This document shows positions 55,283 through 64,000 of a DNA stretch of 64,000 bases, one piece after another. The first letter of the stretch is position 1; the number at the start of each line of letters is the position of its first letter. The position numbers and the translations under genes are program-made. The stretch comes from Pseudoscardovia radai (GTDB lineage Bacteria; Actinomycetota; Actinomycetes; Actinomycetales; Bifidobacteriaceae): assembly GCF_002259605.1 (NCBI RefSeq), contig NZ_MWWR01000005.1:199-64198 (forward strand), in the 5' to 3' direction. Below the pieces are notes generated by a model. The model ran no database searches. It saw only the letters and a program-made list of their open reading frames with translations, and was not told the DNA's origin.

Positions 55283-55669
55283 GATAAAAAGAGTCTCGTC
55301 CGGATATCGAGACACCGGTATGCCGCGACGCCACGGGCGACACGCCGCAGCGCCGGACATCGCCCAGGCCAGCGAGAACCGCATTCGAGCGCATCGACGG
55401 AACCGATGACGCCGACCTACATCACACCGCGCCTCCATGCAAGTCGATGTCATCTATCTCACACTCCCGCGCGCCCCTCCGCACCATGCCCCGACAGCCC
55501 GCAAGGCGTTCCCCCAACCGTCATTCAGCACTCTACATATAGATAAGACACGCCGATACGATGGCATATCTAGTGATTCAAGCCGCATCTGACACGGTGT
55601 AGGCTGACTATCACCCGCCGGACACCGCGCATGGTGCGCGGCATGCGGACGGGAGCGCAAGGAGGTCCC
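55283..55669. other. Region between marR promoter and nrdH-like gene
   Basis: About 390 bp without a convincing gene. It must contain the promoter of the nrdH-like gene; an AT-rich stretch, ACATATAGATAAGA, at about 55535 is the best candidate area. Confidence 0.45.
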
Positions 55670-55933
55670 ATGGGCATCACAGTGTTCGCCACACCGAACT
55701 GTCAGCAATGCGCCGCGACGGAGCGCCGCCTGACGGAGCTGGGCATCGACTTCACCGTCATCGACCTGACCCGCAATCCGCAGACGATGATGCAGCTCGC
55801 CGACGCAGGATACCGCCAAGTGCCCGTCGTCGTCGCACCGAACGCCACATGGTCGGGCCACCGCCCCGACCTCATCGACGACCTCGCCCTGCACCTGCTG
55901 GCACGCAGACTTGAGGAGGCGGCAAAGGAATAG
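55670..55933 (+). CDS. nrdH: NrdH-like glutaredoxin
   Basis: The 87-residue thioredoxin-fold protein has the redox site CQQC near the N-terminus (ITVFATPNCQQCAATERRL), GYRQVPVVV with the cis-Pro and the NrdH signature WSGHRPDLI (usually WSGFRPD). NrdH reduces class Ib ribonucleotide reductase. The nrdEF genes are not adjacent, so the target is inferred. AAGGAGG is eight bases before the ATG. Confidence 0.88.
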   Translation: MGITVFATPNCQQCAATERRLTELGIDFTVIDLTRNPQTMMQLADAGYRQVPVVVAPNATWSGHRPDLIDDLALHLLARRLEEAAKE

Positions 55934-56135
55934 GCGGCGGGATACCGGCATCGCGGGGAAGGCGCACTACGACGACGATGTGAACCAAACGCGCCATGGA
56001 AACACACGCGGCCTTATCATCGCCACGGAGACATTCACACGCATCGCACCGCCGTGCGCCCGCCTACATGCGCACTCGCGCACGCGCACACGCACTCGCG
56101 CACACGCGCCTCGCACATCGCAGAAGGAAGACCCC

Positions 56136-57134
56136 ATGAACGCCCTGGTCACACCGCTGTCCTTCCTGCTCATCATCGCCGCCGGATACCTGTTCAAACG
56201 CACGGGCCGCTTCAAGGAACGCGACTACCGCATCGTGCAGCGCATCGTGTTCGGCATCACCATCCCATGCGTCATCATCAACAGCTTCGTCGGCGCGGAG
56301 CATGACACCGGCCTGCTGTGGATCACCCTGTTCTCGTTCCTGTGCAGCAGCATCCCGCTGGTCATCATGTACGCGGTCACATGGCGCAAGCCCGTCGAGG
56401 AGCGCGCGTTCGAGATGCTCAATGTGACGGGCTTCAACACCGGCAATTTCTGCATGCCCGTGATCCAGGCATATTACGGGCCGGCCGCCGTCATCACCGC
56501 GGTGATGTTCGACATCGGCAATTCGGCGGTCATCTCCAGCTTCATGAACGTGTTCACCACCGGCACACTCCATATCTCACCTGACAAGCCGCTGAGCGAG
56601 CAGGCGCATCCGCGCGGCGCCACGAGGCTGCCGGCAGTGCGGCCCACGACGCCCGAGGCACGGCGGCTCGCCCGGCGCGCGCAGCTGCGTCAGGCGCTGC
56701 GCAGCCTCTTCTCCTCGCTTCCGTTCGACATCTACATCGTCATGGTGGCGCTGATGCTCGCGCATGTGCAGCTGCCGGACTGGCTCGGCCAGGTCACCAC
56801 GCCGGGCGCGAACGCGAACAGCTTCTGCTCGATGCTGATGGTCGGCATGCTCATGGAACTGCCGAGCGACTGGGACGAGGTGCGGTCCGTGGTGCGCGTG
56901 ATCGGCTGGCGGTTCCTCGTCGAGGCCGCCTGCGCGGCGGCCGCGTGGTTCCTCCTGCCATTCGATGCGACGACCAGGAAAATCGTGATGATGCTGTGCT
57001 TGTCGCCGTGCACCGTGTTCGGCACGCTGTTCACCGACCGTGTGCTGGGCAATGCCCGCCTCGCCGGCTTCACGCTGTCGGTGACCGCGGTAATCTCGCT
57101 GGCCTGTACCAGCGCCGTGTACATGCTGGTGTAG
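56136..57134 (+). CDS. AEC-family (auxin efflux carrier-like) transporter
   Basis: The 332-residue protein has about 10 helices in two halves joined by a basic loop (150-195). LSFLLIIAAGYLFKRTG at the start, GFNTGNFCMPVIQAYYG in helix 4 and LSPCTVFGTLFTD near the end match AEC-type carriers, which move malate or other organic acids in bacteria. AGAAGGAAG precedes the ATG. The gene is downstream of nrdH by 202 bp, on the same strand but probably independent. Confidence 0.85.
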   Translation: MNALVTPLSFLLIIAAGYLFKRTGRFKERDYRIVQRIVFGITIPCVIINSFVGAEHDTGLLWITLFSFLCSSIPLVIMYAVTWRKPVEERAFEMLNVTGFNTGNFCMPVIQAYYGPAAVITAVMFDIGNSAVISSFMNVFTTGTLHISPDKPLSEQAHPRGATRLPAVRPTTPEARRLARRAQLRQALRSLFSSLPFDIYIVMVALMLAHVQLPDWLGQVTTPGANANSFCSMLMVGMLMELPSDWDEVRSVVRVIGWRFLVEAACAAAAWFLLPFDATTRKIVMMLCLSPCTVFGTLFTDRVLGNARLAGFTLSVTAVISLACTSAVYMLV

Positions 57135-57163
57135 CCGGCGCCCATCGCGGCCGATCCCAGCCG

Positions 57164-58435
57164 CTACCGCTTCAGAATCTTGTGCGCAAGCTGCATGAGA
57201 GCGAAGCGCACGCGGCTCACGGGCAGCGTGAACTCGCCGACGAGCTCCTCCACGAAGCCGTCGAAGCCCTGCTTGAACTCGAGCACACCGTGCCCCTCGT
57301 CATCGGGGTCGTCGAACAGGCCGGAGATGCCGTAGAAGTTGTAGAGCGTCACACCACGGCGGATGCATTCGCTCATCATCTCATGCTGCAGCGCGGTGGG
57401 GGCGTAGAACTTGGCGAAGTCGCCGTTCGAGCCGCTGGAGAAATACACAAGCTCGCGCGGATGCCACACGAAGAGCCCGACCGCCACCGGCACCACCTCG
57501 CCGTACTTGCCGATGCGTTCGGTGGCGTCGGCCACGCGCGCGGTGGCGGCGTCGAGGTCGCGCCTGGCGTTGGCGATCTTCTTGCGCACGCTGTCGGGGT
57601 ACTTCGCGGTCGGCAACGTGCCCTCGAGGCGCTCGACCTCCTTGGTGGCGGCGTCGAACTTGCCCTGCCATGTGGCGAGATACTCATCGAGATGCACCTC
57701 GGCGAGCATGAACTGCGCGTCATCGCCGAAGGAATCGTAGAAGCGCTGGAAATACGCGAGGTCTCGGTTCGCAAAATGCTGTTTCTCGGCGCTCATCTCG
57801 CAGATGTCGTGGAACACGTCCAGCTCGTCGCGGCCGAGCCGGCGCACGGTGACGCCGCTGTTGCGCGCGATCTTGACGTTGCGCCGCGTGTTCTTGAGGT
57901 ACGTCTTGAGCAGCGCGTCGCCGTCCTTGATACCCGTGAGGTCCTTGAGATACACCCAGCGGTTCACGATGCTTCCATAGCCACGGTCGAATCCGGCGTG
58001 ACGCCAGCCCAGGCGCGTCATGTTCTCGATGGCCGCGTCATCGGCGGGCCCGTCGGGTTCGCCGTCGGTGGTGCGGCGCATGTAGACCTGGCCCGGCCAG
58101 CAGCTGACGGACACGGCGTGGTGTTTGCGCGCGCAGATGGTGATGGCGCGGGTCATGGCGGCGAGCAGCTCGGCGTCGTCCTCGTCGCACAGGGGGCCGA
58201 GCCAGATGGAGCCTTCGAGGCCGAAGCGCCCCTTGGTGAAGGCGATCATGCATCCGGCCACGATGGTGCCGGCCGCGTTGCGCACGCCGACGCAGTCAAT
58301 CGTGATGCCGCCGCGCTGGGCGAGCGTCGCCATATGCGACGTCTGCTGGAAGCCGCCCTGCGGGTGCCGCGCCGACAGCGCGTCGAGTTCGGCGGGCGTG
58401 ATCTGCCCGACCGTGTACGTCTTCTGAGTTGTCAT
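57164..58435 (-). CDS. FemAB/MurM-like peptidoglycan bridge aminoacyltransferase (1)
   Basis: The 423-residue protein has the two GNAT-like halves of the FemABX family, with GGFQQTSHMATLAQRGG near the start, LTRLGWRHAGFDRGYG-type strand in the middle and YNFYGISGLFDDPDDEGHGVLEFKQGF, the family's diagnostic C-terminal segment. A coiled-coil insertion (KEVERLEGTLPTAKY to ARVADATERI) resembles the antenna arm that holds tRNA. Such enzymes add amino acids from aminoacyl-tRNA to lipid II. GTAGGA precedes the ATG. It follows its paralogue by 56 bp. Confidence 0.92.
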   Translation of the reverse strand: MTTQKTYTVGQITPAELDALSARHPQGGFQQTSHMATLAQRGGITIDCVGVRNAAGTIVAGCMIAFTKGRFGLEGSIWLGPLCDEDDAELLAAMTRAITICARKHHAVSVSCWPGQVYMRRTTDGEPDGPADDAAIENMTRLGWRHAGFDRGYGSIVNRWVYLKDLTGIKDGDALLKTYLKNTRRNVKIARNSGVTVRRLGRDELDVFHDICEMSAEKQHFANRDLAYFQRFYDSFGDDAQFMLAEVHLDEYLATWQGKFDAATKEVERLEGTLPTAKYPDSVRKKIANARRDLDAATARVADATERIGKYGEVVPVAVGLFVWHPRELVYFSSGSNGDFAKFYAPTALQHEMMSECIRRGVTLYNFYGISGLFDDPDDEGHGVLEFKQGFDGFVEELVGEFTLPVSRVRFALMQLAHKILKR

Positions 58436-58491
58436 TCCTACCTGTTCCTGCCTATCTATTTGCCGACCATGCACCATCGTGCGCCATCGGC

Positions 58492-59757
58492 TCAACGGCC
58501 GAGAATTCGATGCGCCAGGTTCTTCAGCCTGAACACCATCGGACGGACCGGCAGCACGAAGGAACCCGTGAGCTCCTCCACATACCCGTTGAAGCCCTGC
58601 TTGAACTCGAGCACGCCGCGCCCCTCGTCATCGGGGTCGCCGAACACGCCGGAGATGCCGTAGAAATTGTACCGGTCCACGCCACGCTCCACACACAGGT
58701 GCAGCATGGCCCAGTGCTGGATAAGCGCCGACGCATAGAACGGCTTGTAGCGCTCCACGCTTCCCGAAAACAGATACACCGTCTCGCGCGGATTCTCCAC
58801 GAACAGCGATGCCGCCGCCGGAAGCACGTCTCCGTCCCCCGCATATTCCGCAGCCTCGGCCAGACGTTTGCGCGCCGCCTCGAGGTTGCGGGTCTCCTCG
58901 CCCAGCTGGCGCTCCGTCCTCGTGGTGGGATGCTGGGCCTGCTTGGCCTGCAGCGCCTCGACCTTCGCCTGCAGCGCATCGCGCTTCGTCTCCATGTCGG
59001 CCACATATTCGGCCACATGGATCTCGGCCACCGTGAAATGCGCCGCGTTGCCGAACGCCTCCTTGAAACGGCGGAAATACTCCTCGCCGCGGTATTCGAA
59101 ACCGCGGCGCTCGGCGGTCTGGCGCTCGATATCCGCGAACACGCCCAGCTCGTCCGCGCCCAGTTCGCGCACATGCACGCCCATCGAAGCGGCGCGCTTC
59201 ACGCTCCACTGCGTGCGCTTGTCATAGGACTTCAGCAACGCCTTCTCGTCCGAGATGCCGGACAGGTCCTTCACATAGCGCCACCTCGGAACGGCGGTGT
59301 ATCCGACGGTGAAACCCTCGTGTTCGAATCCGCAGTCCTTGAGGGTTTCCACGATGTCATCCGCCGGCGCACCCTGCTCGCCGTCGATCTCACCACCGTC
59401 GGACGCGCGCAGGCGATACGGCTCCTCGGGCGTGATTCCCAGCTGTGCGGCGCCCTTTGCCTTCGCATGATGCTTCAGTGCGTCCATGAAGCGCTCGACG
59501 AGCTCGCGGTCGTGCCAGTCACACAGCGGACCGTCATGCACCTCGCTGAACGTGGACAGCTTGCCGTGATGCGTCTCGAACAGGGCCGCGGCCACCATGC
59601 GGCCGTTCTCCCGCATGCCGAGATACTCCACGTCGATTCCCTCGCCCTCGCGCAGACGCCCCATGGCAGCGGTCTGCTGGAAATTCGACTGCGGGTGTTT
59701 CGCCGAAAACCCGTCGAATTCCTCCGGCGTGAGCGTGACAAATTCGAAATCTCGCAT
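58492..59757 (-). CDS. FemAB/MurM-like peptidoglycan bridge aminoacyltransferase (2)
   Basis: The 421-residue protein is a clear paralogue of the next gene: QSNFQQTAAMGRLREGEG, a longer coiled-coil arm rich in Lys/Glu/Gln (ETKRDALQAKVEALQAK-like) and YNFYGISGVFGDPDDEGRGVLEFKQGF. Two enzymes in tandem suggest a cross-bridge of two or more residues added one after the other. No ribosome site is strong at 59757, yet the MRDFEFVTLTPEEFDGF start aligns with the paralogue. Confidence 0.92.
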   Translation of the reverse strand: MRDFEFVTLTPEEFDGFSAKHPQSNFQQTAAMGRLREGEGIDVEYLGMRENGRMVAAALFETHHGKLSTFSEVHDGPLCDWHDRELVERFMDALKHHAKAKGAAQLGITPEEPYRLRASDGGEIDGEQGAPADDIVETLKDCGFEHEGFTVGYTAVPRWRYVKDLSGISDEKALLKSYDKRTQWSVKRAASMGVHVRELGADELGVFADIERQTAERRGFEYRGEEYFRRFKEAFGNAAHFTVAEIHVAEYVADMETKRDALQAKVEALQAKQAQHPTTRTERQLGEETRNLEAARKRLAEAAEYAGDGDVLPAAASLFVENPRETVYLFSGSVERYKPFYASALIQHWAMLHLCVERGVDRYNFYGISGVFGDPDDEGRGVLEFKQGFNGYVEELTGSFVLPVRPMVFRLKNLAHRILGR

Positions 59758-59988
59758 GCTGTCAATTCCTCTGCTCGATGCGTTCCTTCGCGCCCGGCGC
59801 GCGTTCTCGTGCGCGCCGTCGCCTCCGTGTCCGGCGCGAATGCCGGCGCGGAAAGGTCCCGCCCCATTATGCTACTCGGGGGGCGCGGTGCCCCGCGTGC
59901 GCCACCAGGTCGGCCCGGGGTCTTCACGATATCGACGGTATCGGCGCGTCGGGTGGGGCGGGCGACGGCGCTTCACACGACGCGGCGG

Positions 59989-60729
59989 CTACCTCCTGAC
60001 GAGCAGCTCCTCGATGGCGGGGACGATGGCGCGAATGGCCTTGCCACGGTGCGAGATCGCGTTCTTCTCCTGCGGCGTCATATCCGCGGAAGTCAGAGGC
60101 TCGACGGCGTTGGCCGCGCGGTCGGGCTGGTCGTCGGGAACGAACAGCGGATCGTAGCCGAAGCCGTTCGCGCCATGCGCCTCATGCAGCAGGCGTCCGG
60201 GCATCTCGCCGCGCACGGTGCGCTCGACGAGCGAGCTGTCGGCGGCGGGCACCACGAGCGCCATGGCGCACACGAACCGTGCACCGCGATGCCCGTCGGG
60301 GATATCCGCCATCTGCGCGAGCAGCAGCGCGTTATTCGCCGCGTCGTCGCCGTGGCGTCCGGCCCATCGCGCCGACAGGATGCCCGGCGCATTGCCCATG
60401 ACGTCCACGATGAGCCCGGAGTCATCCGCGAGCGCGGCGCATCCGGTGCGGCGGGCCACGTCGCGCGCCTTGATCAGCGCGTTCTGTTCGAAGGTGACGC
60501 CGTCCTCGACGGGGTCGGGCAGGCCCAGGGAGCCGGCGGTGACGATATCGATGCGTGCGGCGTCGTCGCCGAGGGATTCGTCGAGGACCCTGCGGATCTC
60601 GACGAGCTTGCCCTCGTTATGGGTGGCGACGATAAGGCGCGTGCGGCCGGCGGCCGGCGCGGAGGCGGCGGAGGCGTCGGCCAGCGCGGCATTGCTCGGC
60701 GCGGCGTTGATCGGCATGGCGTCAGTCAT
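59989..60729 (-). CDS. rdgB: Non-canonical purine NTP pyrophosphatase (RdgB/HAM1)
   Basis: The 246-residue enzyme hydrolyses ITP and XTP to keep them out of nucleic acids. The signature [64 protein letters not shown] and ISHRGKA are all present. The N-terminal 28 residues are an extra Ala/Asn-rich leader. It overlaps the end of rph by eight bases, and AAGGAGG lies inside rph. Confidence 0.94.
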   Translation of the reverse strand: MTDAMPINAAPSNAALADASAASAPAAGRTRLIVATHNEGKLVEIRRVLDESLGDDAARIDIVTAGSLGLPDPVEDGVTFEQNALIKARDVARRTGCAALADDSGLIVDVMGNAPGILSARWAGRHGDDAANNALLLAQMADIPDGHRGARFVCAMALVVPAADSSLVERTVRGEMPGRLLHEAHGANGFGYDPLFVPDDQPDRAANAVEPLTSADMTPQEKNAISHRGKAIRAIVPAIEELLVRR

Positions 60730-61468
60730 GGGCGAGCGCCTCCTTCTGGATGGCCTGGAGTTCACGATTCCCCTTCTCGGCGAGGTCGAGAAGCGTGTTG
60801 AGCTCGGCGCGGGTATAGGGCTTGCCCTCGGCGGTGCCCTGCACCTCGATGAAGGCACCGGAGCCGGTCATGGCGACGTTCATGTCGGTCATGGCGCGAG
60901 AATCCTCGACGTACGGAAGGTCGAGCATCGGCGTGCCGTCGATGATGCCGACGGAAATCGCGGAGACCTGGTCGGTCAGGGCGCGGCTGGCACTGCGGAT
61001 GATGCGCTTCCTCTCCGCCCATGCGAGCGCATCGGCGAGTGCGACCCACGCGCCCGTGATGGACGCGGTGCGCGTACCGCCGTCGGCCTGGAGCACGTCG
61101 CAGTCAATCTGGATCTGGTTCTCGCCCAGCTCCTTCATATCCACCACGCCGCGCAGGCAACGCCCGATAAGACGGCTGATCTCATGCGTGCGGCCGCCGA
61201 TCTTGCCCTTGACCGATTCGCGCTCGGTACGCTCGGCCGTGGCGCGCGGAAGCATGGCGTACTCGGCGGTCACCCAGCCAAGACCGCTGTCGCGACGCCA
61301 GCGCGGCACGCCTTCGGTGAAGCTCGCCGTGCACATGACGCGCGTCTTGCCGCACTGGATGAGCACCGAGCCCTCCGGCGCGTCGGTCCAATGCCGCTGG
61401 ATCGTCACGGGACGGATCTCGTCCACCGCGCGCCCGTCGGCCCTGGTCATAGTCGTCGTTCCTGCCAT
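60722..61468 (-). CDS. rph: Ribonuclease PH
   Basis: The 248-residue phosphorolytic exoribonuclease trims tRNA 3' ends. [69 protein letters not shown] and LDLPYVEDS are characteristic. The start at 61468 has AGAGG at 11 bases; an internal ATG at 61450 is an alternative. rph and rdgB overlap, a standard pairing in actinobacteria. Confidence 0.96.
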   Translation of the reverse strand: MAGTTTMTRADGRAVDEIRPVTIQRHWTDAPEGSVLIQCGKTRVMCTASFTEGVPRWRRDSGLGWVTAEYAMLPRATAERTERESVKGKIGGRTHEISRLIGRCLRGVVDMKELGENQIQIDCDVLQADGGTRTASITGAWVALADALAWAERKRIIRSASRALTDQVSAISVGIIDGTPMLDLPYVEDSRAMTDMNVAMTGSGAFIEVQGTAEGKPYTRAELNTLLDLAEKGNRELQAIQKEALAHD

Positions 61469-61669
61469 CGTGTATCTGCCTCTTCCATATCGTGCCACGG
61501 ACTCTTGCACCGCGGCCATGTCAGCCGCCCCCATCGTAATACACGGAGCACGCCGCAGGCTGGCGGACGCGGCACGTCACGCCACGCGGCGGAACTCCCA
61601 TCGTGGCGGCACGTCCGATGGGAGACCGCGAGGCCGACCTGTTCAAGACATCCTCTATGGTGGACGACC

Positions 61670-62452
61670 ATGAGATATGTAGCTGGAGTCTTTCGACTCG
61701 TCATCGCGTTCTTCTGTTTGGCCGGCACATCCGAGACGTGGAGCTTCGCGAAGCCCGCGAACTTCGTGTACTTCACCCATCAGACCAACCTGCTGCTCGG
61801 CATCACGATGCTCTGGGCGGCCATCGCGTCGTTCACGGGCACGAAGCAGCCGCCCGCGTGGCTCAAGGGCATGCTGACGCTCAACATCCTCATCACGGGA
61901 ATCGTCGCGGCCGCGATCCTGCCACCCACCGACCCCGCGGAATTCGTGTTTCTTTCGTGGCTGCCGGGCATTCCGCTCGTGCGCATGGTGCATGTGATCG
62001 CACCGATTCTGGCAACAGTCGACTTCCTCGTGTTCGACGAGCACAAACGCTACCCGTGGTCATATGCGTTCTGGTGGTTGCTGTATTTCCCCGTGTATCT
62101 GGCGTTCGTGCTCGTCCGCGCGCAGATCTGGCCGAATTCGGGCCCCGAGAAAGGCGGTGACCCGTATCCGTATGGATTCGTGAACCTCAGGGAGCTCGGA
62201 TGGGCGGGGCTCGGCAAGAACATCATGATCTACATGACGGCGTTCTGCATCGCGGGACTGCTTCTGTGCCTCATCGACCACGTTCTGCCTCGCCGCACGC
62301 CGCTCACCGGCTGTCTGCCGGGGACGAGCGGCTCGCGCGGCACGCTGCCGGACGGGTCCGCGCCGGCTGACGGCGACGACGGCGCTGCGGCGGACGGTGC
62401 TGGCGCCAGGGCACACGATGGCACCGCTCCACATTCTTCGAATGTGGCGTGA
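61670..62452 (+). CDS. Pr6Pr-like membrane protein
   Basis: The 260-residue protein has six predicted helices and conserved-looking segments FVYFTHQTNLLLGITMLWA, HVIAPILATVDFLVFDEH and YPWSYAFWWLLYFPVYLAFVLVR, which match the Pr6Pr (FAR-17a/AIG1-like) family of actinobacterial membrane proteins. The C-terminal 45 residues are disordered, Gly/Asp/Ala-rich. Function is not established for bacterial members. GGTGGA precedes the ATG. It is divergent from rph. Confidence 0.78.
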   Translation: MRYVAGVFRLVIAFFCLAGTSETWSFAKPANFVYFTHQTNLLLGITMLWAAIASFTGTKQPPAWLKGMLTLNILITGIVAAAILPPTDPAEFVFLSWLPGIPLVRMVHVIAPILATVDFLVFDEHKRYPWSYAFWWLLYFPVYLAFVLVRAQIWPNSGPEKGGDPYPYGFVNLRELGWAGLGKNIMIYMTAFCIAGLLLCLIDHVLPRRTPLTGCLPGTSGSRGTLPDGSAPADGDDGAAADGAGARAHDGTAPHSSNVA

Positions 62453-62454
62453 CC

Positions 62455-62486
62455 ACACCACATAACCCCCACACCACATAACCCCC
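62455..62486. repeat. 16-bp exact tandem duplication after the Pr6Pr-like gene
   Basis: ACACCACATAACCCCC occurs twice without a gap, two bases after the stop codon. Confidence 0.9.
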
Positions 62487-62561
62487 GCCAAAGCTCGGTT
62501 CCCACATCGCCCGGAATCACAGGATTCCGGGCGTTTCCATACCCGCCATCCGGGCACCCTT

Positions 62562-62665
62562 CCGAAGGCGCGCAATCGTGCACCCTCGACCGCGATTACC
62601 CCACCCCGACAGCCCCTTTCCCCACCTAACCCGCACCGAGGGCGCAGAACAATGTACCCTCGACC
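62562..62665. repeat. 74-bp-spaced hairpin repeat (2 units)
   Basis: GCACCCTCGACC at 62580 and GTACCCTCGACC at 62654 are 74 bp apart, each preceded by the opposing arm (GAAGGCGC and GAGGGCGC). Same family as at 44.0-44.8 and 50.3 kb. Confidence 0.82.
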
Positions 62666-62796
62666 GCCACTTGCCGCGGGCAAGGCGTATCGGGGCGCGG
62701 AAAAGCGGAAAATAAGGGCGGGAACCGGCGTCACGGCCTAGAATGAGACCAGCTCGACGCGGTCGCGCCCCTCCGGAGCCGCGCCCCACAGCATGT

Positions 62797-62834
62797 CCGG
62801 AACCCAGGGCGCCGCCCGGAACCCAGGGCGCCGC
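62797..62834. repeat. 19-bp exact tandem duplication before pncB
   Basis: CCGGAACCCAGGGCGCCGC occurs twice without a gap, 36 bp before the pncB start. Confidence 0.9.
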
Positions 62835-62870
62835 CAAACCCAGCCAAGCACAGAAAGCAGGGAGTTGCAC

Positions 62871-64000
62871 ATGACCATGGATTACTTCGATTTCAGCCCC
62901 GCGATGATGACCGACATGTACGAGTACACGATGCTCGACGCGGCCCTGCGCGACGGAACGGCGAACCGCCGCTGCGTGTTCGAGGTCTTCGCCCGCCACC
63001 TGCCGCTGCGCCGCCGCTACGGCGTGGTCGCGGGACTCGGGCGCATCCTCGAGTACCTCAAGGATTTCAAGCCGAACGAGTCCGACCTCACATACATGAA
63101 GGACAACGGCATCGTGTCGGACGAATGCATCGAGTGGCTGCGCGGCTATGAGTTCCACGGCTCGATCTGGGCGTATCGCGAGGGCGAGATGTTCTTCCCG
63201 AACTCCCCCGTGCTGCAGGTGGAGGGCAGCTTCGCCGAATGCGTGCTGTTGGAGACGCTGCTGCTGTCAGTTCTGAATTACGATTCCGCCATCGCCACCG
63301 CCGCCAGCCGCATCACCGCGGCGGCGGGCAACCGTCCGTGCATGGACATGGGCGGGCGCCGCATCCACGAATGGGCCGCGATCGCCGCATCACGCGCCGC
63401 AATCGTGGGCGGTTTCGCCGGCACCGCGAACCTGGCCGCCGCGAAGAAATACGGCCTCAAGTGCATCGGCACCGCCGCGCACTGCTTCACCCTTGTGCAC
63501 GACACGGAACGCGATGCCTTCGTCAGCCAGATCGCCACGCTCGGCAAGGGCACGACCGTGCTCACCGACACCTATAACATCGAGGATGCCATCCGCACGG
63601 CCGTCGAGGTAGCGGGCCCCGAGCTCGGCGGCATCCGCATCGATTCGGGCGACCTGGCCACGATGGCCCAGCGTGCCCGCCGCCAGCTCGATTCCCTCGG
63701 CGCCACAAAGACCACGATCACCGTGACGAACGACCTCGACGAATACTCGATCGCCGCGCTCGCCACCGCGCCCGTGGACTCCTACGGCGTGGGCACGCGC
63801 CTCGTAACCGGCTCGGGCTGCGCCACCTGCAACATGGTGTACAAGCTTGTGGAGCGCGAGAACGGCGCCGGCGAGATGGCGCCGGTGGCGAAGAAGTCGT
63901 TCGGCAAGGCGACGACGGGCTGGCGCAAGCGCGCGCTGCGCTCCTATCAGTACGGGCTGGCGCAGGGCGAGCTCGTGCTCGCGGGCAGCAAGGAGTCGCT
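62871..64000 (+). CDS. pncB: Nicotinate phosphoribosyltransferase, 3' end beyond the window
   Basis: The first 376 residues are visible; the frame is open at base 64000. The protein makes nicotinate mononucleotide for NAD salvage. DMYEYTMLDAALRDG at the start, GGRRIHEWAAIAASRAA with the catalytic-core Arg/His, the conserved His in GTAAHCFTLVH, LTDTYNIEDAI, GGIRIDSGDLA and SYGVGTRLV are all typical. CAGGGAG precedes the ATG. Confidence 0.95.
   Translation, partial: MTMDYFDFSPAMMTDMYEYTMLDAALRDGTANRRCVFEVFARHLPLRRRYGVVAGLGRILEYLKDFKPNESDLTYMKDNGIVSDECIEWLRGYEFHGSIWAYREGEMFFPNSPVLQVEGSFAECVLLETLLLSVLNYDSAIATAASRITAAAGNRPCMDMGGRRIHEWAAIAASRAAIVGGFAGTANLAAAKKYGLKCIGTAAHCFTLVHDTERDAFVSQIATLGKGTTVLTDTYNIEDAIRTAVEVAGPELGGIRIDSGDLATMAQRARRQLDSLGATKTTITVTNDLDEYSIAALATAPVDSYGVGTRLVTGSGCATCNMVYKLVERENGAGEMAPVAKKSFGKATTGWRKRALRSYQYGLAQGELVLAGSKES

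Overview
The window is a 64-kb stretch of a high-GC Gram-positive chromosome, most likely a Bifidobacterium or close relative (Bifidobacteriaceae). This rests on gene content and order: the hpt-ftsH-folE-folP-folB/K-DUF3180 cluster, a SenX3-like kinase divergent from phoU with gpmA nearby, FemAB-type peptidoglycan branching enzymes, rph-rdgB next to pncB, and compact operons with GGAGG-type ribosome sites. There is no rRNA, phage, plasmid, insertion sequence or CRISPR-Cas system. Most of the window is core housekeeping.

Region by region: 0.4-2.2 kb holds a DivIVA-like protein with a ribbon-helix-helix-like tail and two small membrane proteins. 2.2-14.5 kb is a mostly minus-strand block: folate synthesis (folE, folP, fused folB-folK), FtsH, hypoxanthine phosphoribosyltransferase, a DacB-type carboxypeptidase, a membrane glycosyltransferase and an AI-2E-type transporter. 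14.6-18.4 kb holds a second glycosyltransferase, a beta-lactamase-fold protein, trmB and tRNAs Glu, Asp and Phe. 18.4-23.2 kb is accessory: repeats, a possible small RNA, a 555-bp element with inverted ends, an XRE regulator and two proteins with low-complexity flanks around membrane helices. 23.2-28.7 kb is a minus-strand run: LMW phosphatase, DHFR, thymidylate synthase, OsmC, universal stress protein and a CHAP hydrolase. 29-37.4 kb carries serC, manA, the SenX3/PhoU pair, an OFA-like transporter and gpmA. 37.6-40.7 kb has three paralogous four-helix membrane proteins with Pro/Gln-rich tails. 41-44.4 kb carries menA, lysS and tRNA-Pro. 45.2-50.1 kb is a probable TetR-controlled amino-acid/amine module (permease, regulator, class III aminotransferase). 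50.6-55.3 kb is a MarR-controlled heterodimeric ABC exporter. 55.6-64 kb has nrdH, an AEC transporter, two FemAB-like ligases, rdgB, rph, a Pr6Pr-like membrane protein and the start of pncB.

The most unusual feature is in the intergenic DNA. Four unrelated hairpin sequence families are each laid out in tandem with a nearly constant period of 72-74 bp (5.4-6.5, 19.0-19.2, 44.0-44.8, 50.3-50.5 and 62.6 kb), and a fifth family repeats at 84-86 bp. The shared spacing despite unrelated sequence is what deserves follow-up. Short exact duplications of 15-19 bp also sit at or just after several stop codons.

Regulation can be read directly in several places: an 11-bp-phased TTCACC direct repeat (PHO-box-like) upstream of phoU, two perfect TGTGA-N6-TCACA operators 22 bp apart upstream of the MFS gene, a TGAGC-N4-GCTCA operator shared by the permease and aminotransferase promoters, and a near-consensus promoter with an 11-bp inverted repeat in front of the marR-ABC operon. 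The SenX3-like kinase has Glu where the phospho-accepting His is expected. The widely conserved tilS gene is missing from its usual place between dacB and hpt.
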